Assembly (NCBI GenBank): GCA_963565915.1
Contig: OY751486.1
Coordinates: 3,410,001-3,474,000 of the forward strand
Length of the DNA: 64,000 bases
Reading direction: 5' to 3'
DNA from: Entoloma clypeatum
Lineage: Eukaryota > Basidiomycota > Agaricomycetes > Agaricales > Entolomataceae
The position numbers were made by a program, and so were the translations under genes. Of this stretch, positions 31,698-41,295 are shown in pieces (the stretch's first letter is position 1; each line of letters opens with the position of its first letter). Below the pieces are notes generated by a model. The model saw only the letters and a list, made by a program, of their open reading frames with translations, did no database searches and had not been told where the DNA came from.

Positions 31698-32224
31698 ACA
31701 GGAGCACTCTGACTACATACTGGGGGACGAGCTAAACATCGTGCATCATTGCACTCCTACCTTACTGGGGGAGCGCTGCTCATCTTGTCCGGTTTCACTT
31801 AGGCGCGGCTAGTCGGAGCCCCTTCGGGGCGTCGCCCATCATATGCGTCGTTCAAGTCATGTATTACTTACCACCACATATTAATACATTCCCCGTTCCG
31901 CCTATGCAGTAACGTCAGAACCAAAGAAACCTAATTGCAGCAAAATCCTGAGAGGCTGAAACATCGAGTTGCCAAAAGCCAAATTTAACAAAAATTCTTT
32001 GGCTGATGATTGGGAACGAAAATTCGGTCTGAGAAAGAATCGACGTTAGGCGGTTGCGAATATGCAAACTAGTCTGTCCCCAATTTCTAATCTTTGAAAT
32101 TCATGAAAAAAAACTCTTCAAAGAAACATATGGTATGTCTTCGAATTCTACTTCATTTCATAATCCTATTCCGGTCACTACAAAAAATAAAGAAAACTTT
32201 TCACCCCTCCCCTGCCCACCAAAC
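31698..32224. other. Tail of the recombinase element and spacer before SEC24
   Basis: TACTGGGGGACGAGC and TTACTGGGGGAGCGC occur 52 bp apart, then a strong hairpin GCCCCTTCGGGGC at about 31818-31830. Such short repeats and hairpins suit the 3' end of a recombinase-type retroelement. From about 31870 the sequence is AT-rich spacer without recognisable features. It would hold the SEC24 3' untranslated region. Confidence 0.4.
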
Positions 32225-35200
32225 CTAATACCCCCCACCAACACCATTCACCTTATCCTTCAACGACGACACAAACTGCTGATAACTCGGCAACACATCC
32301 GCCCGATCCTGGATCAACGCACTCAGCGCCCAAAGCCTCAATGGCGGCTCCCCATCATCCTTCACCACATAAAGGTGCGGGTGATACACCCCCCTCCGCA
32401 TCTCCCTCGTCTTCTGCACGATCGCATTCACCCGCTCCGAAAATGGGTTGTCCAGCAGCGGCAGCGTCATCTGTGCCCGCGTGAAATGATCTGATGAGTA
32501 AATAACGGGGAAAGAAACGAACCTTGCCCCCCCTCATAACCTCATAGCTCGGCAAATTAAACACATCCATCACAAGTTGCGGAACCGCGTCCCGCCCAAC
32601 ATACAAAAACATCGTCTGCCCATCCTCAATCAAGAACAGACCATGCCTCTCCAGCCTCTCCGACGTCAACGGCAGCGCAGGAGGCATCACTACCCCATGT
32701 TCTCCCATGGTTCCCGCCTTGAAAAAAAAAAAAAAAGATCAGCTATAAATAGACACAGCGCACAAGAACTCTCACCTCAGGCGGCATATTATGCAAAGAA
32801 TAAAACGTCGGATAGATATACGGCATCAACAATTGCGAAGGCAACGACGTCAACAGCGCTTGCGAATATGCCCGAATGTCCGGTGGAATCTGCGCACTCT
32901 GTCTTATCCCAACCTATAAGTACACCCAAGTCAGCACACCCCCAAACAAGAAAACCCGCACAAAAGACAAAAGAAACCCCTCACGTTCTTCAACAGCCCC
33001 AACACCAACACCGGCAACATCTTCATATTCTCCCCAATCGCAAGCTGTGCACTCGCTCCTGCGCCCCCACTCGTCATGTTCGTCTTGAACGCGACCAGCA
33101 TCTCCACAAGCCGCTGGAAAACATACTCCCGGCTGTCCTCCAGCTTGTGCGTCAGCGACCGTTCAACAGCCTTGTTCGCCAGCAGCGTCGCAATGGCCAC
33201 TTGGTCCGCAGACGCATAGACCTCCGAGATGTTCTGCGTCGTCGGGAGCGCGAGGGTGATCACCCGGATGCGGCGTTCGCCTGGAATACGTGAGATATTG
33301 GTGTCTGAAAGACGGGGAGGGAGAGGAACACACCGTAACATGTAGTATGCAACACCGCAGTCTGGAACACGACAAAAGGCGAGGTGATCGTCTCCTCAAT
33401 CTGCACCTCAATCACATACGACTGGTCCTGAGGCACGGCAGGCATCGCCAACAGATCCGTAGAGCGCACGAAAAAGTTGCCGTGGAACGACGCCATGCGC
33501 AAGCCTAGAACACACCATGATCAGAACACGAAAAACAAAGGAGACGAGGAGATTACACACCCCGAGAAGCACGAACACGCATCACAGCCTCCAACATAAT
33601 CGGCATAGCCAGCACCTCCCCAAACTCATGCGCAAACTTGAGCGCATCCTCCGACCTCGCAGCATTGAACGCAGGGTAATAGTACGTCTGTCCCGACGTG
33701 TAATGCGGCAAACACGCTGTTCGAGTTTATGGACAATCAGATCTCCAAAGAAAAGCAAGAGAGAGGGTGTCGCACCAAGAGTAGCAACATCAGTGTACCC
33801 AGCGCTAAACAAAAACATATCCACAGAAACATGCGCCCTCGAACACTCAATCGCAAAAGTCTTGTAAAATGGCGAGGCAGCTTGCAACAACCCAGATTCC
33901 TGTCGACACATCCATATACTCAGTTCCCTTTGATTCCATCCCTGTAAAACACGAAACCCACCTTGGAAGTCCCCAAAATCTTCGGATCGTCCCTATTCTT
34001 CAACGCACCTGGCCCTACACTCGGCAAGGTCGATGACAGCACCATGATCTTTCCTCCAATAGGCGACTACCCGAAGATCCTTATCAGCTCCCAGGCAGCA
34101 TAGCAAAACACGAAATAAAAACACACCATCAACTTGAACCCAGCCTGCAACGCCGGCCCCAACGCGCTCCCCACCACATTGTTCTCCTGGAACATATCAT
34201 TGACGCGTCCAAGCAGCGACTCCAGCGCCCCGCGTGCTTCAGCAAGGTTGACGAGGAGATCTGTCGGTTTGGGCAAGAACACATCTTCGGTGTCGGAGAC
34301 GACCAGCATCGTCGAGTCTGTGCTTCCCGGCTGCAGCAGGATCGAGGGTCAGGGAGAGAAAGAGGTGGTGAGGAAGAGAAGGAAGAACATACGGGTAAAG
34401 AGAAAAAGTATAAAGAGGTGTCGTAGCAAATAATGGCGACCTTTGTCCTGCCGTCTTCGTCCGGGATGCGGTCGAGGCTCTCAAGGATGGTGCGGGTGGC
34501 GGTAGCGACCATGCCTGTGATGTACATGAGACTCGGGTTAGATAGCTGTGATGATGAGTGCTCACCGGATTGGACAGCAGAGTGACTGACGTCGATGAGG
34601 AAGACGTACACCGCAGGCTGTGGCGGACGGACCATGTACTCTGTCGGAGCGACAAACTCGACGACAGAGTGGTTGAGCTCCGCGCGTTGCCAGCGGTCAC
34701 CAGGCTGGTTGCGGACCTGGTCCCAGTCGAAAAGCTGGGGCACCTCATTGGACATGTTGCACATACAACATCGCCAGCTGAACAACGGCCCATCAGAACG
34801 ATGCACTTGAGACCAAGAAAGAGACGTACCGATTTCCACCATCGATGAACTGGACATACGGATTGATGTACGTCCTGCACCTTCTACACCTCGCAATGAC
34901 CGTGTCCGTCACGACCGGGACCGCCTCGTCGCCCTCCTTGAGGGTCCTGTAGGGCGTGATGACGAGAGCGAGCGGGACCTTGGCCTTGCCCAAGAGGGAG
35001 CTGCTGATGGGGATCGCATTGAGGGTGCAGCGCTTGTACGAGGGGTCGGCGTTCGCGGACGGCGACGGGGAGATGCATGAGTTGGGGGGGAGGCGGATCT
35101 CAGGCGGGGGGCGGTGGAGGTCGCGCGGCTCGGGTGGGGACGTGAGGAGGTTGGTGGTGTACAGCTGGAAGGGCTTCTGAGCGCCGCCCATGCCCATCTG

Positions 35201-35783
35201 ACCGAACTGGCCGGCGAGGGCGTCCATGGGGGCCTGTGCATAGCTCTGCTGGGGCTGCTGGCCGTACGCATACTCGGTCTGCTGCTGCTGCTCGGGTTGG
35301 TAGTAGGGCGCCGGGGCGGGCTGTCCCTGCTGCGCGGCGAACTGCTGCTCGGCGGCGAGGCCGGGGGTGAAGAGCTGGGTGCCGGCGGGCTGCTGCTGCT
35401 GCTGGAGGGAGGCGCCGTAGGCGGGATCGGGGGCGAGCCCGTCGGCGCCGTAGTAGGCCTGTGTCTGTCCGGCGGCGTACTGGCGGCGTTTTGTGGGATG
35501 GGTGTGGGGTTGTTGGGGGTCGGGTTGCTGGTGATCTGACAGGGCTGGGGGCTGCTGTGCAGGATGTTCCCATTGGGTGTGGCCGGAGACGGTCTCTGGC
35601 GAGGCGGGTGTGGGTAGAATGCTGTTAGTAAATGAAAAACGACTGACCGATGAAGAGGTAGCGTTGGTGGGTGGCATCCCTGGAAGATCTGTATGAGCGC
35701 GACACGATTATGAGGGAATTGAAGAGAAAAAGATACCATTCAGCAGCCCATCCTTGGGGGAGTTGTTCAGCGGGGGACGCCAT
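32225..35783 (-). CDS. SEC24: COPII coat cargo adaptor Sec24
   Basis: Sec24 pairs with Sec23 to form the inner COPII coat and selects cargo leaving the endoplasmic reticulum. Exon 1 (35783-35737, [16 protein letters not shown]) joins exons at 35679-35648 and from 35595. The first residues form a WW-like module (LPQGWAAEW ... HTQWEHP). A Gln/Pro-rich disordered stretch follows, then the zinc finger ([25 protein letters not shown]), the trunk ([30 protein letters not shown]), the beta-sandwich ([15 protein letters not shown] segment near 33690), the helical region ([18 protein letters not shown]) and the gelsolin-like end ([18 protein letters not shown]). At least eleven short introns are needed. 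An upstream in-frame ATG at 35810 is an alternative start. Internal exon edges are approximate. Confidence 0.9.
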
Positions 35784-35898
35784 GTCGAGGATCGAGGTCA
35801 ATTCTATCAATTATTGCCACGACAAAAACCATAAAACCACGTCGCTGCACAACACTGCCAAAGCCACAAATTATTTATCTAAATAAATAAATATTTAT

Positions 35899-36991
35899 TT
35901 ACTCTTCACGTCCCAATCTCTTCAACAATACCCCTGTACACGTCTCCAGCGCTTTAGCCTCCTCCGCAGTCGCGTCCGCACAGCCTCCCCACCGCACCCT
36001 CAACTTCTCATCAATCAAATACACGTATCCCACCCTGCTGTTCGTCATCCCCAGCGGATCCCGCACGTACTCCATGTTCTGGCTCGATACAAGGTACGTC
36101 GGCTGCAGCTCCGTCGGCACCGTCGTCCGGAGCGACCGGATAAAGAGCGAGACGAGGAACGACTTCAGGAGGTTTTCTTGCAGGTTGACTTGCACATATT
36201 GGTACAGCGGATTCGATGCGTACCGCGCGTGGGTGTGTTCTACAAACCCTTGTGCATGGATCTAGAGCATAGCGTCAGAGATCATGTTAAAACTCAACGC
36301 GACCATTTTTACCTCTGATATTCGCGTCCCGAGCATGGCAAGGACCGTTATGCGCCCAAAGCACATCGTCGTCGTGTTCTTTTCTTGGCTCGTATCAATG
36401 CTCTTTCCAGATATATTAGGTAGATACAATGCTTTCTGGTCATTCAGCGTCAGCACCCCTGACGAGTGAACCCCAAGCAAAGCACTCACGTCTTCCCGAA
36501 TCAACACATTCGGTGCGATCCACGTCTTCCCTCCGTGTCTCCTCGTCATATTCATATCATGAAAATACCCCTTCCCCGCCTCTTTAATTCTACCCACTCA
36601 ATTCTCATCAAGAACAAAAAAACAAGTGCAGGACAAGAAAAACCCACAGATGCCTCCGCTGCTCCATCCTCGCATCCTTGTCCATCAACTCCTTGATCTT
36701 CTCCGTCCGCGTCTTCACCACCGTCGTCGGCCGCTCTGTTACTCCCAATGGCCTGCTCAATGGCAACAGTCCCCTTGGCTTCACTTCAGGTCCCTCGATC
36801 TCAGCTTCCAGACGCGACAATGAATCCTGGTTCGAGGAGTTCGAAGTCGAGCTGTTTCCTCCATCGGAATTCTTCAGTCTAAAATGCGTCGAGCAAAATG
36901 AACGTCGGATACATATCCGCGAGAGGCTCCGTGTAGACCACAGGGAGAGAGACGACATTGAAAGGCCCGTTCCGAAATGAGAAAAAGCCAT
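35899..36991 (-). CDS. ATP10: Mitochondrial ATP synthase assembly factor Atp10
   Basis: Atp10 is an inner-membrane protein needed to assemble the Fo part of ATP synthase around subunit 6. Three exons (36991-36648, 36589-36313, 36261-35899) give 327 residues. The arginine/serine-rich start (SLWSTRSLSRICIRRSF) looks like a mitochondrial presequence. Family features are KALYLPNISGKS, FGRITVLAML, then near the C-terminus SSQNMEYVRDPLGMTN and VGYVYLIDEKLRVRWGGC, which match the conserved Atp10 end. The gene lies 115 bp upstream of SEC24 on the same strand and shares a 182-bp divergent promoter with histone H2A. Confidence 0.88.
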
Positions 36992-37173
36992 ATTTTCCTG
37001 GTATTAGTATTACATAATTGTTATCCTTCCTCAAGTCACGCTGATCACGTGTCGCAATAAACAACCACACATAAGCGTCGCGTCGTACCGAAACTTTTGT
37101 TGATCCTCTTCGCCTGACACCACCACCACAACTCTCTCTCTCTCTCTCTCTCTCTGTACAAATACTGTAAATA
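36992..37173. promoter_or_regulatory. Divergent ATP10-H2A promoter with CT tract
   Basis: 182 bp separate the two start codons. The H2A-proximal part has an uninterrupted CT dinucleotide run at about 37132-37156, ending 18 bp before the H2A ATG. Pyrimidine tracts of this kind are common just upstream of highly expressed fungal genes. The regulatory role is inferred from position. Confidence 0.5.
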
Positions 37174-37886
37174 ATGGTACGCCTTTCCCCCGCTCCTCCC
37201 ATATACCCGCCAAACTCACCCGATCCCCCACAATCCAGAGCGGCAAAGGTGCGACATCCAGGCCACGCCAATCCCACATACAGTCTGACGCCCAACCACC
37301 ACAGGAAAATCCGGAAAATCTGCCGGCGGCAAGGGAGGCGGCGAGACCAAGTCGCAGTCGCGCTCCGCGAAGGCCGGGCTCCAGTTCCCCGTCGGGCGTG
37401 TACATAGGCTGTTGAAGAAGGGAAACTACGCGCAACGTGTCGGTGCCGGTGCCCCAGGTGCGTTCCCGTCCCGCTATACCAGTCGTGTTTTATCTCACGA
37501 GTCACGGAACACAGTCTACCTAGCTGCGGTACTCGAGTACCTCGCTGCTGAGATTTTGGAGCTCGCGGGGAACGCGGCGAGGGATAACAAGAAGCAGCGT
37601 ATCGTGCCTCGTCATTTGCAGCTGGCTATCAGGAACGATGAAGAGTGCGTTTCTGTCGTTTCCTTCAAGATATCTGCGGGGGACTGATGAAAGTATATTG
37701 CAGGTTGAACCGACTCCTCGGCGACGTCGTAATCTCTCAGGGCGGTGTTGTGCCACACATTGCTGCCGAACTCCTTCCCAGCAAATCTGGGTACGGATTT
37801 TTCCTACTTCCCCCCGGCTTTTCATTAGTTGAACTTACCCTTTTTCTTTCCACAGCCGTGGAAGAAAAGAAGAAGGCGCCGAATAA
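37174..37886 (+). CDS. Histone H2A
   Basis: Core nucleosome histone. Six coding exons (37174-37176, 37239-37248, 37305-37457, 37515-37644, 37704-37790, 37856-37886) give 137 residues. Exon 1 contributes only the ATG and exon 2 is 10 nt (AGCGGCAAAG), together making MSGKGKSGKS. The histone fold reads [57 protein letters not shown] and [17 protein letters not shown]. The RNDEEL and LLPSK pattern is that of canonical H2A, not H2A.Z. The tail ends [10 protein letters not shown] and lacks the SQ(E/D) motif usual for fungal H2A. An alternative last acceptor could change the tail, but the reading frame used here ends at a clear TAA. Confidence 0.9.
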
Positions 37887-38257
37887 TTTTAATCGTCTTT
37901 CCCATCCCCCTTCTCTTTATCTATGGCTCCTTTTTATTATTCATATTCATATTTTAAAAACTTGATCCTGTACAAACTGTAGTAACTCAGACCAATTGAA
38001 AGGGGCTAAATGGTAACCACCATCAACACTTTCCGAAGTCTCCTCCCCCTCTCCTCCCTCAAGGCTCCAAACATGACAGTCCAATTCAAACGAAAGTCAA
38101 TTTCATCACACGTGGCTCCTCCTCGGGGGTAGACAGGGGTAGATCCCCTTGGTTTTGCTTTCAAGTTGGCCTTTTTATTCGGGCAACCTTCTGGGCTGCA
38201 TGTGCCACCGCCACCACCACCACCACCCCCCATTCGAGCTAGACCCACTATAATATA
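37887..38257 (+). promoter_or_regulatory. Spacer between H2A and the GT61-like gene
   Basis: 371 bp hold the H2A 3' region and the next promoter. A (CAC/CCA)n tract lies at about 38207-38230, and TATAATATAATG directly precedes the next start codon. Nothing else is recognisable. Confidence 0.4.
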
Positions 38258-40348
38258 ATGCGATGGACCGACCCTCCGACGAGACGCGAGCTTGTCCTTG
38301 TCTTGCTTTCGCTCACCGTGTTCTCCCTGTCATACACCTTCGCTGCCACGTTGTCCGCCGATAACGCCGATGATACGCCGTTCTTTGGAACGCGGAGGAA
38401 GGGTGCGGTGGGCGGCACGAAGTCTGACAGCACGTTTGACGCTGTTCTTCCCGATGAGCTGGATGATGTGATTTTTGGTGTGTGGGACGTGAAGAAGAAT
38501 ACGACGACGGCGACAGTGAGGGTGGTGGAGAAGTATGGGGCGATGTGGGTCGAGAGGACGAAGCAGGATAGGGACAGGGACAGGGAGGAGGTGCGGAAGG
38601 CGGGGATGGGGACGGCGAATGAGGGGTTTGTGAGGTGGGGGAAGGGTGTGCCGGTGTCGAGCTTCGTGTGGCATGTTCCTGGTGAGGGCGGGCGCCTGTT
38701 CTTCGTTCACGTCTCCTTTCTTTCTGTTCAGCAATTGACAACAAGTTGTTCTAGGCTACACTATACTAGACAACGTCGTCCTGTTTAAAGGCAAAGTCTA
38801 CATCGTCACGGACGACCAGGATGCGTTCCCGCCCGTGTCGGCCATCGTCGCGGCGTGGGGACCCGGGATCAATACGTGGGAGGTTGTTTCGGTTGATGAA
38901 GCGCGGAGGACGGTGGGGACGTATGGCGGGATGTACGTGTTCCCTCCTGCTTGCTCTTTCGCGGAAGACGGATGACATCTTTTTCGTATGGTACAGGATA
39001 CGCGGCGTGTCGTGGATGTCGGCAGACACGACTCCCCGTACGTCATAGCTATCATATTAGTACGATCACACCTGACCATGCAACAGACAACTCGACACTC
39101 CTCGCGCTCTGGCGTGCATACTCCTCTCTATTGCCTTCTCCCTCCTCACTCTCCTCTGCCAACAACACTACCAACACCAGCACAACAAACACAACACCGA
39201 CAACCCCACCTCCACCCCCCCTCCCCCCTCCCGCGCGCCTCATCTTCCCGCACCTCCCCGTCTTCACTGACCCCAACCCGCTCAAGCACTTCCACCACCT
39301 CCGCCGGCGGCGCGCCGACACCGGCTTCCACCCCTTCACGCTCAAAGCGGCCTTCCCCGCGCTCACGGTGCTATACCAAGACGACTGGGCCGACTTCCAC
39401 GCAATGGGCACGCCCTTCGTGATGAAGCGCGTCGTCGTCGCGGATCGGGAGGCGGCGGCGGCGGAGGCGCAACGGCGAGCGCGTGTCGGCGAGAGACCCG
39501 CATGGGCGGGGGTGTTTGGTCCAGAGGGCCGGGGGTCGGGTATGGGTATGGGTGCGGGGTGGATGGAGTCGGTGAGGGCGGTGCTGGACGAGTATTTGGG
39601 GGCGCGTGAGGAGACGGGGAAAGGTGTCGTGACGTATGTGCATCGGCAGAACGCGGACGCGGGGTTGAGGCTGCGGGATGCGGACCACGAGGCGCTGGTG
39701 AGGGGGTTGAAGGGGCTGGAACGGGAACAGGGTGGGTGGGAGGTTCATGTCGTTTCGAGCTCGAGCCGGCCCGATGGGGTGACGGGGTGGTCGGAGCGGA
39801 TGGGTGCGATCGTTCGGTCTTCGGTGAGTTTTCGTGTTTGCTTGTTCTTTTTTTTGTGTTCTTTTTTTTTTGTGTTCTTTGATGGAACTAAGCGGTCGGC
39901 TGTTTTTTTTCGTTTTGCGTGTGCTCTTCGGCTGAACTCTTAAGCTTCCGATTCTTACCTTTTTTTTTTTCTTCGTAGGTGGTGCTGGGTGTGGCCCACA
40001 ATGACCTTCTCGACGCCGCGTTTATGAAGCCGGGACCCCATGCCACGCTGATGGAATTCTTCCCCGAGGGGGGGTTCATCCGCGACGAGGAGGTCGTGCT
40101 TCGTTCGAGGGGGGTCGAGTACATCGCTTGGTGGTTCGATCGGTTAGTTTCTTTCTTTCTTCTTTGCCAACCGTCATTGGCTGTGGGATATGGACTTTAC
40201 GCTCATGTGGCGTCTTCCCTTCAGGAAATTTACCTCGGATGAGCTGCCCCCGGTGAAGGAGCTGAGTAGTGGCGATGACGGACCGGAGGAGGTTCGGATT
40301 GACGTGGATAGGGTGGTGCAGGCTGTCAGGGAGGTGTTGACTTCGTGA
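38258..40348 (+). CDS. GT61-like (DUF563) glycosyltransferase
   Basis: Probable Golgi or ER type II membrane glycosyltransferase. Six exons (38258-38681, 38755-38932, 38997-39037, 39087-39823, 39979-40142, 40225-40348) give 555 residues. One hydrophobic segment near the N-terminus (ELVLVLLSLTVFSLSYTFA, about 11-29) acts as signal anchor. The lumenal part has KVYIVTDDQDAFPP, ALTVLYQDDWADF and, near the end, VVLGVAHNDLLDAAFMKPGP followed by HATLMEFFPEGGF. This resembles the conserved GVHGxxLTxxxxM...E.FP block of GT61 enzymes. An alanine takes the place of the usual first histidine-glycine pair (VAHND). A low-complexity Asn/Thr/Pro insert lies around residue 260. Acceptor sugar and donor cannot be told from the sequence. 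Confidence 0.75.
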
Positions 40349-41295
40349 AGACGTCGCTCTGATCTCCGCGGTTTATTTATGACTTTCATATGACATGTCT
40401 TCTGCTTTATCTCTTGTTAATCTTCACTTCGGACTTTGGAGGAATGACTAATTTTGGATACCCCTATTTACTCGGTGGATGGCACGTGGGGTCGAAACTC
40501 CGAGTCTCGCGTTGAATGCTGGACTCGTCCTAGGTGTGCCGCGCTCGGCTAGTGCTTCCTCTAAATTCGAAAGCTATATACCAGGCGTTCCTATCACGGT
40601 GCTTGTGATTATAGTCCAGTCCATCAAGCAAGTTCGCGCGCGTTCCGAGAGACATCGGCCGGTACCACCACCACCACCACGATCAACAGAGCTGGGGGAG
40701 GGGAGGGGCGCAACAAACGTAAATGCTGGTACGTACCGACATAGAATGATGCTAGCCTCCGTGGTCGAACGTTGACCCTCTATGGAAAGACATGGATAAG
40801 TCGAGCATTGGAGCACCTCACGGAGATAGCAACTTGTGCGACTTCCGAGTCAGTTAAATCGATTCAATCCCAACCTGGATCATCGCCGTCATCGCCTATA
40901 ATCACCTGTGTCAGCGCTCGAATCTAGCTCATCTTGCTAGTGGGTGGCCTCGTGAAGGAAGCGTGAAATCCGGATACCCTTTTGCGTCCCTGCAGAAACG
41001 TCTCAACCTTGCCGCCGCCGCTGGGGCTATCACCAATTAATTAAATGTTCAGTACGTTCAGTGGCCTTGTTGAACTTCTCGAACTTTGATGGATTTCCAA
41101 GAATCCGGAATCTATAGCCGCCCGATAACGGAGTAACAAAGTTTGCATAAGGTTATGAAACAGGTATGAAGAACCTGTCAAGGGTTGAGGACTCTCTCCT
41201 CTGGACCCTTTACGATCGGTCTTCCCCCGCCCACGAGATCCAATATAAGAGGTGGCCCATAATGCGGTCGCCGGCCCCATTCTCATCCTCCCGCC
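40349..41295 (+). promoter_or_regulatory. Spacer and promoter of the first transporter
   Basis: 947 bp without a gene. The last 340 bp are homologous to the region before the second transporter: both contain GATTTCCAAGAA with CCGGAAT, then CCGCCCGA, and ACCTGTCAA or GCCTGTCAA. TATAAGA at 41244 lies 52 bp before the ATG and is the best TATA candidate. A CACCAC tract lies near 40668. Confidence 0.5.

Noticed and set aside
37174..37886. Histone variant H2A.Z
   Set aside because: The sequence reads [15 protein letters not shown] and AAELLPSKS, as in canonical H2A. H2A.Z would have IRGDEELDTL and a different C-terminal part.
38313..39748. Long minus-strand frames across the GT61-like gene
   Set aside because: They are shadows of GC-rich codons on the other strand, rich in Arg/Pro/Ser, and disagree with the splice pattern that gives a complete + strand protein.
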